NCBI RefSeq assembly: GCF_030730925.1
Contig: NZ_JAVAMB010000005.1
Span: 124,001-188,000 of the forward strand
Direction of reading: 5' to 3'
Origin: Flavobacterium sp. DG2-3
Lineage (GTDB): Bacteria > Bacteroidota > Bacteroidia > Flavobacteriales > Flavobacteriaceae
Length of the DNA stretch: 64,000 nt
Shown: positions 36,811 through 44,792 of the stretch, piece by piece
How positions within the stretch are numbered: the stretch's first letter is position 1
How the letters are laid out: every line of letters starts with the position of its first letter
Made by a program: the position numbers and the translations under genes
Notes under the pieces: generated by a model
Told to the model about the DNA's origin: nothing
Database searches by the model: none
The model's input: only the letters and a program-made list of their open reading frames with translations

Positions 36811-38568
36811 ATGAATAAACACGTAATTATTATTGGCGGAGGAGTAGCCGGAATGAGCGCTGCTCATGAACTTGTTGAACGCGGATTTAAAGTAACTGTA
36901 TTTGAGCGTCAAGAAATTTGTGGCGGAAAAGCCCGAAGTATATCTATAGAAAATACAGCTACATCTCCAAGTAAATTATTGCCAGGAGAACACGGTTTTC
37001 GTTTTTTTCCAGGGTTTTACAAGCACATTATTGACACTATGCAACGCATACCTTTTAAAGGGGATTTTAATGAAAAATGTGTTGCAGATAATTTGGTAGA
37101 CTGTCCCAATATGATGATGGCAAAAGCACATACAATTCCTATTGTTTTGCCAAGCCACCTTCCTCTTTCAATAAAAGGTATTAAAGATTTGCTAAAAAAA
37201 ATACAAGGACTTGAAACTGAATTAAGTGAAGAAGAAAAACAATTAATTGCTTCAAAATTATGGCAGTTACTAACCACTTGTAAGGATCGACGTTTTAATG
37301 AATATGAGAGAATGGGGTGGTGGGAATTTACAGAGGCTGCAACAAATAGTGAAGCCTACAGAACTGTATTTGTAGATGGACTGACTAGAACGCTAGTGGC
37401 GGCAAAAGCAGAAACTTGCAATACTAAAACCAATGGAGATATTTTAGTGCAATTGATGTTTAATATGGTAGATCCATCGAGACATACAGACAGAATTCTT
37501 TCGGGACCTACAAATGAAAAATGGCTTACCCCGTGGTTGAAGTACCTCAAATCAAAAAACGTAGATTTTAACTTTAATAGTGAAGCTGTAGATTTTGAGG
37601 TTAAAGACAGAAAAATAGCTTCTGTTAAAATTAAAAATAGCGATAAAGTATCAAGCCATGAAGCAGATTATTTTATTTGTGCGGCTCCGGTAGAAAGGGC
37701 AGCACCAATTTTAAATAAATCGCATTTACTTGCATTAGACCCTAATTTAAAATTTACCGATACGCTCAAGAACTCTGTTGCATGGATGAATGGCATACAG
37801 TTTTATTTGAAGGAAGATGTTAAAATTGTTGATGGGCATATTATTTTAGCTGATAGCCCTTGGTCGTTAACCGCAATTTCGCAGGCACAATTCTGGAATG
37901 TAAACCTTTCTGATTATGGAGATGGTGCTGTAAAAGGAATAATATCTGTAGATGTAAGCAATTGGGAAAAAGAGGGGTTGTTAGTTAAAAAACCAGCCAA
38001 TAAATGTACTATGTGCGAAGTCATTCTTGAAGTTTGGCATCAGCTTAAAATATCTTTCAATACACCCAATACTATATTAGAGGACGAAAATTTTTTCATG
38101 GCTTTTGTTGATAATTCGATAATATTTAACGAAGAACTTTTTAATGAAGAAAAAAGAAAATCTAATAGCAATATGTGCAGGCCTGCGCTATATGGTAATA
38201 ATAAAATAGATATAAACGAAAATGAAGAACCGCTATTGGTTAATGAGATTAATACATGGTCTATACGTAATGATTCTAGAACATCAATTCCTAATCTTTT
38301 CTTAGCATCAGATTATGTTAGATCATTTACAGATCTTGCTACTATGGAAGGTGCTAATGAAGCCGCACGAAGAGCAACAAACAACATTATAGATGTAAGT
38401 GGAAGTAAAGCTAAATATTGTAAAATATGGGATATTCATGAGCCTAAATGGCTACTGTTTTCTAAATATCTAGATAAAAGAAGATACAAAAAAGGATTAG
38501 CGTGGAAATCTCAAGAACTTTGGTGGATAAAATTACTAAACTATATTTTTTATTTGTTTAAAAAATAA
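36811..38568 (+). CDS. FAD-dependent oxidoreductase, phytoene-desaturase/amine-oxidase type
   Basis: 585 residues. N-terminal Rossmann dinucleotide loop GGGVAGMSAAHELVERG (~8-25) with FERQ and GGKARS following. The C-terminal FAD motif is LFLASDYVRSFTDLATMEGANEAARRA (~500-530). This layout is shared by carotenoid desaturases, hydroxysqualene dehydroxylase and monoamine-oxidase-like proteins. No carotenoid or hopanoid genes lie nearby, so the substrate is open. The two-component genes follow after 6 bases, so it belongs to their transcript, which is an odd pairing. Confidence 0.85.
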   Translation: MNKHVIIIGGGVAGMSAAHELVERGFKVTVFERQEICGGKARSISIENTATSPSKLLPGEHGFRFFPGFYKHIIDTMQRIPFKGDFNEKCVADNLVDCPNMMMAKAHTIPIVLPSHLPLSIKGIKDLLKKIQGLETELSEEEKQLIASKLWQLLTTCKDRRFNEYERMGWWEFTEAATNSEAYRTVFVDGLTRTLVAAKAETCNTKTNGDILVQLMFNMVDPSRHTDRILSGPTNEKWLTPWLKYLKSKNVDFNFNSEAVDFEVKDRKIASVKIKNSDKVSSHEADYFICAAPVERAAPILNKSHLLALDPNLKFTDTLKNSVAWMNGIQFYLKEDVKIVDGHIILADSPWSLTAISQAQFWNVNLSDYGDGAVKGIISVDVSNWEKEGLLVKKPANKCTMCEVILEVWHQLKISFNTPNTILEDENFFMAFVDNSIIFNEELFNEEKRKSNSNMCRPALYGNNKIDINENEEPLLVNEINTWSIRNDSRTSIPNLFLASDYVRSFTDLATMEGANEAARRATNNIIDVSGSKAKYCKIWDIHEPKWLLFSKYLDKRRYKKGLAWKSQELWWIKLLNYIFYLFKK

Positions 38569-38574
38569 ATAGAG

Positions 38575-39756
38575 ATGCTAAAGAAACTAACATTATATTT
38601 TATTCCTGAAGAAAAGCAAGAACTGCCAGAAGTATTGCTAAAATACAAACTCGTAGTAAACATAATCTTAATTACTTTTTTGTTTGATCTTGATTATGCT
38701 TTTATTACTATAACTATTAAAATGAGTGAAGGCACAGTGAGTCTAATCATTGCTGCGATACTTCATTTGTCGCTGCTTTTTGCAGTAAAAAAGAATATTT
38801 TGCTTTCTTTTATTATCAATTTCTATGTTCTTGTTGGCGTATTGGCTGTTGTTATTTCCATTTATTTCTCAGGAGGATTAAGTTCGCCTGTTCTGCCTTG
38901 GCTTGCAACATCACCCGTTGTTGCTTTGTTAATGAATGGAAGAAAAACGGGATTAACATGGCTTTTTATTAATTCGTCTATTGCATTGTATTTTGGAATT
39001 TCAGACAAATTAGGTTATTCTTTTCCATTACATTATGATTTGGAATGGAAAAATTCATTAGCTATAAATTGTTTGGTAGGATTGATTCTAATTGTATTTT
39101 TTGTCTCCTATGTATTTGAAACCGGTAAAAATACAGCATTCAAAAAGCTCGCAGAGAACAGCATTCTTCTTGCAGAAGAAAAACGAAAGAATGCTTTTCA
39201 TGAAATTTCACAAGAAATTCATGATGGGGTTGGTCAAACCTTATCAATCATTAAACTTAATCTTCATTTGCTTGAAAAAATAAAAGATGAATCTGGAGGG
39301 AAACTTAACGAAACAGTCGAGCTTGTTACAAAAGCTATTGTTGATCTTCGCAATATTTCAAATCATCTGTATAGTGAAAACCTTCATAGTTTTATTCTTG
39401 AAAATGCACTAAGTGATGATCTTACTCTTATTAAAAATATTGGAACACATTCTACTGTACTTAATGTGACTGGCAAATCAAACATTGACCCCAAAACTGC
39501 TTTTTCCTTATATAGGATAGCTAAAGAAGGGTTAAATAATATTCTAAAACATGCTAGTGCAACATCAATAATCATTACATTAGATTATTCAAATCAATTT
39601 ACTATGGTAATACAGGACAACGGTGTTGGAATTTCTTATAAAAACGAAATCGGTGGACAAGGCATTGCTAGTATGCGTGATAGGATCAATCTTTTGGGAG
39701 GTTATATGTCGATTGAGGATTCGGGTAAAGGAACAATATTAAAATTGATATTATAG
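38575..39756 (+). CDS. NarL-type sensor histidine kinase with multi-span membrane domain
   Basis: 393 residues. Six hydrophobic spans fill ~25-182 with only short loops, so signal sensing is probably within the membrane. HisKA_3 has His216 in FHEISQEIHDGVGQ, and the ATPase domain has KEGLNNILKHA and QDNGVGI boxes (~310-390). No PAS or GAF domain. It forms a cognate pair with the response regulator that begins 5 bases after its stop. Confidence 0.92.
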   Translation: MLKKLTLYFIPEEKQELPEVLLKYKLVVNIILITFLFDLDYAFITITIKMSEGTVSLIIAAILHLSLLFAVKKNILLSFIINFYVLVGVLAVVISIYFSGGLSSPVLPWLATSPVVALLMNGRKTGLTWLFINSSIALYFGISDKLGYSFPLHYDLEWKNSLAINCLVGLILIVFFVSYVFETGKNTAFKKLAENSILLAEEKRKNAFHEISQEIHDGVGQTLSIIKLNLHLLEKIKDESGGKLNETVELVTKAIVDLRNISNHLYSENLHSFILENALSDDLTLIKNIGTHSTVLNVTGKSNIDPKTAFSLYRIAKEGLNNILKHASATSIIITLDYSNQFTMVIQDNGVGISYKNEIGGQGIASMRDRINLLGGYMSIEDSGKGTILKLIL

Positions 39757-39761
39757 CATCA

Positions 39762-40412
39762 ATGAAGACCCAAACCTCAAATATACTTATTGCTCTTGCT
39801 GATGATCAGCAGCTCTTTTTGCGGTCACTAGCTACACTTATTGATGGTTTTGCTGGGAAAAAAGTGATTATGGAAGCATTGAGTGGAAAAGATCTTGTGA
39901 ATCAACTAGAAAATGCTTTAGAACTTCCTCACATCATACTCATCGATGTAAACATGCCTGTCATGAATGGAGAGGAAACTGCTCTTTTATTATCAAATAA
40001 ATATCCTAATATAAAGCTTGTGGCTCTTTCAATGAAAGATGATGACCGCACAATCATAAAAATGATAAAAGCCGGATGCTGCTCTTATCTTTTGAAAGAC
40101 ATTCACCCTAATGAACTGGATAAAGCATTAACTGAAATCGCGACCAATGGTTATTACAATAGCGATACGATTAATAAGAATCTAAGAAGATTGCTTTGTC
40201 ATGATGAAACTGAATTGAAATTATCAGTTAACGAGCAACTATTCTTGCACCATGCCTGTAGTGATATGACTTATAAAGAAATTGCATCTAAGATGTGCCT
40301 TTCAGAAAAAACAATCGATGGCTACCGCGAATCTATCTTCGTAAAATTAAATGTAAAAAGCCGCGTAGGCATGGCTTTAGAAGCTGTTCGCCTCCAGTTA
40401 ATAACATTATAA
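39762..40412 (+). CDS. NarL/FixJ-family response regulator
   Basis: 216 residues. Receiver with acidic pair Asp14-Asp15 and phosphoacceptor Asp62 in LIDVNMPVMNG, the switch residue in LSMKDD and the Lys of LLKDIHP. The C-terminal LuxR helix-turn-helix (~150-210) has TYKEIASKMCLSEKTIDGYRE. Phosphorylated by the kinase just upstream. Likely targets include the envelope genes that follow; a motif shared between 36728 and 40522 is one candidate site. Confidence 0.93.
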   Translation: MKTQTSNILIALADDQQLFLRSLATLIDGFAGKKVIMEALSGKDLVNQLENALELPHIILIDVNMPVMNGEETALLLSNKYPNIKLVALSMKDDDRTIIKMIKAGCCSYLLKDIHPNELDKALTEIATNGYYNSDTINKNLRRLLCHDETELKLSVNEQLFLHHACSDMTYKEIASKMCLSEKTIDGYRESIFVKLNVKSRVGMALEAVRLQLITL

Positions 40413-40545
40413 TTCAAAAACAGGAATTTTCCCCCTTCCTGACAGGAAATATCCCCTAAACCATTCTTCATTCACATTGTACTTTAGCGATGTAATTCTT
40501 TGAGCTTTTTAAGCAATAAAGAATAAATAACTAAATCGTAAAAGA

Positions 40546-41103
40546 ATGAAATTAAAACTTACTGCATTAATGCTAGTAATCCTTTTTTCTGGATGCAATC
40601 AGAAAGAAGAAAAAACTGGTATCGAAAAAACAAAAGCGCATGAAAATTTTCAACAAGGCGCGAGTGATTCAGCTGGTACAGCTGAGTTAAATGAAAAAAC
40701 CGGTGCGGAAAAGACAAAAGCGAGAAAGTATTTTGAAAAAGGTACAATCGATTCGGATAGCAAAGCTGAATTAAAGCTTTTGAAGATATCATCAGATAAC
40801 TTGTCTGATGCTTCCGTCAATTCACTAAGGGCAGAAAATTATTTTGCAGATCAATTTTCTTGTGTAGTTCATGGTTATAGCTACTATAGGCTTACAAACA
40901 TGCATTCTTCTAAAGAAATTACTGGTTGCGTAACAAAAAGCTGGCTTTATGAAGGCAGAACAGTTTATGAACATGTTCCTTTTACTTTAAAGCCCGGAGG
41001 TTGGCAGTTGTTTGGTTGCTTTTTTGTAACGGCTAGTCAGCCTATAACATTTAAGATTTGTTCATTTTTTGGCAAAGAACAGAAATGTGCTTGTCCAAAT
41101 TAA
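40546..41103 (+). CDS. Hypothetical lipoprotein with a tandem N-terminal repeat
   Basis: 185 residues. Lipobox LFSGCNQ (Cys17). Residues ~23-49 and ~50-76 are two copies of a 27-residue unit (EKTG-EKTKA-FQQG/FEKG-DS-AEL). The C-terminal domain (~85-185) holds six Cys and is beta-rich (GYSYYRLTNMHSS, GGWQLFGCFFVTA). Function unknown; a secreted envelope protein placed after a two-component pair. Confidence 0.65.
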   Translation: MKLKLTALMLVILFSGCNQKEEKTGIEKTKAHENFQQGASDSAGTAELNEKTGAEKTKARKYFEKGTIDSDSKAELKLLKISSDNLSDASVNSLRAENYFADQFSCVVHGYSYYRLTNMHSSKEITGCVTKSWLYEGRTVYEHVPFTLKPGGWQLFGCFFVTASQPITFKICSFFGKEQKCACPN

Positions 41104-41156
41104 TAATTTTTCATACAAAAGATTAATAAGATTTAACCACTAACAACTAGAATATT

Positions 41157-41585
41157 ATGGGAGAAATAACCTCAAATTTATTAAATGATTATACTTCAGC
41201 TTTATTCACTTCAAACCCTTATAGAATAGCATTTCTTTTGAACGAAGTAATTCATAATTCAGATTCGGCCATTCTTGTGGAGCCAATCAAAAATGAATAT
41301 TGGATTTTTTATACAGGAAGTATCTCATTTCCTGAAGAAAAACTAAATGATATAAAGCATTTCCAAACAGAGAAGACTCAAAGCAAAAATTTTACAGTAG
41401 GTGAAAATTTAGTTTCTAATGCGGGTAAATGGTTGTCTGAAATTGTTAAGATAGAACCTGGCGAATTTTTTGTTGCTTCTATTTGTGCCGCTATAAATAA
41501 AATTAAAAACAAAAGCAGTATTAGAATAGCCGTAGAACAAGGTGAAGGCGTGAATCGTAACTTACACATTTACTACAAAAAATAA
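41157..41585 (+). CDS. Hypothetical protein
   Basis: 142 residues, no signal peptide or membrane span. Helix/strand pattern with a central EYWIFYTGSISFPEEKL and an Ala/Ile-rich end. Not recognised. It lies between a lipoprotein and an outer-membrane-type protein; the gap of 5 bases to the next gene indicates co-transcription. Confidence 0.6.
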   Translation: MGEITSNLLNDYTSALFTSNPYRIAFLLNEVIHNSDSAILVEPIKNEYWIFYTGSISFPEEKLNDIKHFQTEKTQSKNFTVGENLVSNAGKWLSEIVKIEPGEFFVASICAAINKIKNKSSIRIAVEQGEGVNRNLHIYYKK

Positions 41586-41590
41586 AACAA

Positions 41591-42046
41591 GTGAAAAATC
41601 TAGGTCTTGTTTTAATTTTTACAATCCTTTTTTCATCAAAATGTTTTAGTCAAGATAATCTACATGGTCTTTCAGCTAAGGTAGCATATAGTACGTTAGA
41701 AAAATATTCGTTTGGTGTTGGATATAATTTTGTAAAATTTAAAGATGATTGGGGCTGGTCTCGACTCGCACATAATTATTACTTAGAATATGTGCCCGAA
41801 CATAAAGCGCTTGGTTTGTCTGCTAATATACAATACACTTTAATATTTGCTAAAGCTGGAATGGAAGCGAGTTTCCGTTCAAAAAATGAAATGAACAATT
41901 CTTACTTTTCATTTTATCCCTATTTAGGCTTTGACTTGCTTAATGGCGATTTATCGTTTGGGCCAGAGTTATTGACTTATAAATCAGATAGTAAAGATGT
42001 TGGTTTTAAAATAGTTTTTAAAATCCATCCGAAGCTGATTAAATAA
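41591..42046 (+). CDS. Hypothetical exported beta-barrel-like protein, GTG start
   Basis: 151 residues from a GTG at 41591, the only start that keeps the full signal peptide (KNLGLVLIFTILFSSKCFSQ). The remaining ~130 residues alternate as in a small outer-membrane barrel (FGVGYNFVKF, NYYLEYVPEHKALGLSANIQYTL, YFSFYPYLGFDLL). Family not recognised. Confidence 0.65.
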   Translation: MKNLGLVLIFTILFSSKCFSQDNLHGLSAKVAYSTLEKYSFGVGYNFVKFKDDWGWSRLAHNYYLEYVPEHKALGLSANIQYTLIFAKAGMEASFRSKNEMNNSYFSFYPYLGFDLLNGDLSFGPELLTYKSDSKDVGFKIVFKIHPKLIK

Positions 42047-42131
42047 TTTGTGCTAATCGTTAAAAACAAAAAAGAACGATTAAAACAATTTACTTCTATA
42101 ATTATTCATAAGCTTTTAATTTTTATACAAT

Positions 42132-42770
42132 ATGTGGAAATTTTTGAAAAAAAATAATGAGATAAATTCAGAACCAAATTTAGAAGATGAGAAAGAAAAC
42201 AGTGCGCTACGATTCATTTTCTTTCTGGTTGTTATTGGTATTTGCGGTATTGCTTTGTTTGTCTGTAATGGTTTTACACGAGTACAAGGCGCAAAAGTGT
42301 TTGCAATATGTGCCACACTATTTTTTATTGCGGGAGCTGCTTTTGTACTAACAAGTATGATTGGTTTCCTTTTTGGCATTCCGAGAACTACTGTAATTGC
42401 GGAGTCTGAAAAGTCAAAATCACGTTATATAGGTAATGATAATTTACTGCAAGTTAGCGATTGGTTAACCAAAATTATTTTAGGACTTGGACTTACTCAG
42501 ATTCATGAAATGGCTCCTTTTCTTAAAAAGACAGCCATATTCATGAGATTAAGCACGCAGTTTAATAATGATGCATTAATAGTCTTAATTATAATCTATA
42601 ACGCATGTCTTGGTTTTCTATTTGGCTATCTCTGGACAAGATTATATTTTATTAGAATGCTGAAAGCAAGCGACAGTGACATAAACAATGTAGAAGAAAC
42701 ATCAGCTCAAATAAATACCCATATCACAACAGATATTAAAACTGGTGTAACAACTGCTGAAGAAAAATAA
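42132..42770 (+). CDS. Multi-span membrane protein of unknown function
   Basis: 212 residues. Hydrophobic spans at ~28-46, ~56-78 and ~150-172, with a conserved-looking linker GFLFGIPR (~78-85) and DNLLQVSDWLTKIILGLGLTQ (~105-125). I know this GFLFGIPR ... SDWLTKI combination from small membrane proteins in many phyla, but no function is established. The charged N- and C-tails are probably cytoplasmic. Followed after 41 bases by a small soluble protein. Confidence 0.7.
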   Translation: MWKFLKKNNEINSEPNLEDEKENSALRFIFFLVVIGICGIALFVCNGFTRVQGAKVFAICATLFFIAGAAFVLTSMIGFLFGIPRTTVIAESEKSKSRYIGNDNLLQVSDWLTKIILGLGLTQIHEMAPFLKKTAIFMRLSTQFNNDALIVLIIIYNACLGFLFGYLWTRLYFIRMLKASDSDINNVEETSAQINTHITTDIKTGVTTAEEK

Positions 42771-42811
42771 CAATAATTGCCCTTTAATACTAACCTAAAT
42801 AAATAATAAAA

Positions 42812-43138
42812 ATGAAAAAAGTAAAATTTCACTTTAAGCTGATTTCTAAAGGAACTCTTGCAAATGTTTTTTTTTACCCAGAGCAAGAAGAATCTACAAT
42901 CATTTTAAAAACTGATTCAAAAAGAAAAGAATGGGAAAATGAAGAGTTTGAATTGCTCATTGAGAATCCCTTCGAATACACTTTAAAAGTGTTTGGTGTT
43001 ACAGGAACAGAATGGGAAGCAGAATTGAAAGTCATTACTCCTGATGGAGAAAAAGCTTTTCTAAAATGGGAAGGAGAGACAGGGGATACAAAACGAAATA
43101 TTTCTGTAAGAACGAAACCTACAAAAAACATCGAATAA
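42812..43138 (+). CDS. Hypothetical small beta-sandwich-like protein
   Basis: 108 residues, no signal peptide. Strongly beta: KKVKFHFKLISKGTLANVFFY, EFELLIENPFEYTLKVFG and WEAELKVITPDGEKAF alternate as in an Ig-like sandwich. The adjoining gene encodes a membrane protein, and the two may act together. Not recognised. Confidence 0.6.
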   Translation: MKKVKFHFKLISKGTLANVFFYPEQEESTIILKTDSKRKEWENEEFELLIENPFEYTLKVFGVTGTEWEAELKVITPDGEKAFLKWEGETGDTKRNISVRTKPTKNIE

Positions 43139-43148
43139 CATTTTTACT

Positions 43149-44093
43149 ATGAAAAAACGACTACTAATTATTGTAAATTTAATAATTGCGTTTTACGGAC
43201 ACGCTCAATTCAGCGTAATTCAAGACGGAGAAGGAGAAACATCTTTTCAGGTTTTTCAGGCAAGTACACTATTAATAAATGCAGAAAAAGAGTCTATCGG
43301 CTTTTCCTTTAGTCCTAAAGAATTTGTAAATGGATCAAATCAGAAATACTGGATTATAACCTTGTCTGCTAATGCAAAAGATGGTACTTCAAATTTATTT
43401 AAAGGGGGAGAATTTCAGTTTAGCGGTAAGCTAGGAGGAAATTTGGTATTTGATGTGACTGATTATGGAAAAGGAGCTACTGGCAATCTTGTCTCTCATT
43501 TTGTAGGTTTGGAAGCACTGTATTCAAGAAACAATGTTTTTGACATATCTAAGCCTTTTGAAGATCAAATTTCTGAACAGACCAATCTTGGTTTTCGACT
43601 CAATTATGGTTTGAATCTTCAGAATGTAGCATATGATAAATTGAAATTTTTAGGCGCATTTACTTTAGGAATCTCAGGTTCTGTCGGCTTAAAGGATAAT
43701 TCGGATATTCTTGATGAGATGGAAATCATTACAAGCGAACAAATCATAACTAACGGCAGTACGACTCGAACAGTTTCAGAAACCTCTAAGGTTTATCTTG
43801 CAGATGAAGTAGAAAGAAATCAAATGTTTGCAAGATTGAATTTTGATTTTGGAAAATATATTATTAGTAAAAGATTTTTTTCAAATTTGCACATGACGTA
43901 TGCATTTGATGAAAATTACAAACCCTCCTTTAATCCTGCTCTTGGTTTATATGTTACAGCAAAAGGGGCTCCAATAGAAGCGATTGTAGGATTGCAAGTT
44001 CAGACCAAAGATTGGACTAATAACCGTAATTCTGAAAAAGACAGATGGGAAAGAACGTCTATTGTTCTTACTGCTGGATTTCCGTTTAATTGA
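43149..44093 (+). CDS. Hypothetical exported protein
   Basis: 314 residues. Signal peptide (MKKRLLIIVNLIIAFYGHAQ), then a beta-rich body with Gly/aromatic-ended strands (GFRLNYGLNLQ, FLGAFTLGISGSVGL, MFARLNFDFGKYI) and a final SIVLTAGFPFN, in the style of an outer-membrane barrel. Begins 10 bases after the previous gene. A strong terminator follows, so it closes the plus-strand run of envelope genes. Confidence 0.7.
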   Translation: MKKRLLIIVNLIIAFYGHAQFSVIQDGEGETSFQVFQASTLLINAEKESIGFSFSPKEFVNGSNQKYWIITLSANAKDGTSNLFKGGEFQFSGKLGGNLVFDVTDYGKGATGNLVSHFVGLEALYSRNNVFDISKPFEDQISEQTNLGFRLNYGLNLQNVAYDKLKFLGAFTLGISGSVGLKDNSDILDEMEIITSEQIITNGSTTRTVSETSKVYLADEVERNQMFARLNFDFGKYIISKRFFSNLHMTYAFDENYKPSFNPALGLYVTAKGAPIEAIVGLQVQTKDWTNNRNSEKDRWERTSIVLTAGFPFN

Positions 44094-44114
44094 TTTAAAA
44101 AGGAAGTATATATT

Positions 44115-44159
44115 AAAAAAGAGTCAGAATGTTACTGAATAACGTTCTGACTCTTTTTT
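44115..44159. terminator. Strong bidirectional terminator
   Basis: Twenty-base arms with one G-T pair (44115-44134 and 44140-44159) around a CTGAA loop, with A-run and T-run ends usable on both strands. It lies between two genes that converge, so it ends both the envelope operon and the methyltransferase gene. Confidence 0.88.
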
Positions 44160-44179
44160 CTTGAAAATTTTAAAAAAAA

Positions 44180-44638
44180 TTAAGATCGCGGTTTAGATAA
44201 ATTCCTATCATACATAACAATAGTACCTGCCACAGCTACATTTAAACTTTTTTCTGATTTAAATTTCACTAAATGATGGCATTTCTCCATCGCTTTTTTA
44301 GGTAAACCATGATCTTCTGCGCCTAATAAATAAACACAGCGTCTAGGATGTTCGAAGGTTTCTAAATCGACAGCTTTATCAGATAGTTCAACTCCAACCA
44401 AACGGGCTCCTTTTGGTAAATTTTCAAAAAAAGCTTCAAATGTATCGTAATGAAAATACGGAATTGCTTTTACAGCATCATGAGTATCACAAGCTTGTTT
44501 GGCATAACGATTACCAATAGTAAAGATAAAAGTAGCCCCCAAGTTTTGAGCCGAGCGCCATAAAACACCTAAGTTTTCTGGCGTTTTACCATTTTGTATT
44601 CCGATGCCGAAGTATTCGTTTATAAAATTATCATTCAT
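44180..44638 (-). CDS. SpoU/TrmH-family RNA 2'-O-methyltransferase
   Basis: 152 residues from the ATG at 44638. SPOUT trefoil-knot fold with motif 1 ENLGVLWRSA (Arg for catalysis), motif 2 YLLGAEDHGLP and motif 3 SLNVAVAGTIVMYDR. Short single-domain form; tRNA or rRNA target not decided. An upstream in-frame ATG at 44653 overlaps the -7 promoter element TACTTTTG, so it cannot be in the message and the start is set at 44638. Confidence 0.88.
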   Translation of the reverse strand: MNDNFINEYFGIGIQNGKTPENLGVLWRSAQNLGATFIFTIGNRYAKQACDTHDAVKAIPYFHYDTFEAFFENLPKGARLVGVELSDKAVDLETFEHPRRCVYLLGAEDHGLPKKAMEKCHHLVKFKSEKSLNVAVAGTIVMYDRNLSKPRS

Positions 44639-44642
44639 ACGG

Positions 44643-44650
44643 CAAAAGTA
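44643..44650 (-). promoter_or_regulatory. -7 promoter element directly before the RNA methyltransferase
   Basis: The minus strand reads TACTTTTG (TAnnTTTG), ending 4 bases before the ATG at 44638. As with mnmE, this predicts a leaderless or nearly leaderless message and decides the start codon. Confidence 0.5.
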
Positions 44651-44792
44651 CAAAGTGTAGGTACATAAATCAATTTTTTGTGGAATGAATGGAAGTTCTT
44701 GTAGATTACTCGAGCAGCTTTGCTATCTAGAATATCTATTTTCAAGATTATTTGTTTTATAAAGCTCGCATGCACCCAATCCTCTTGATTCA

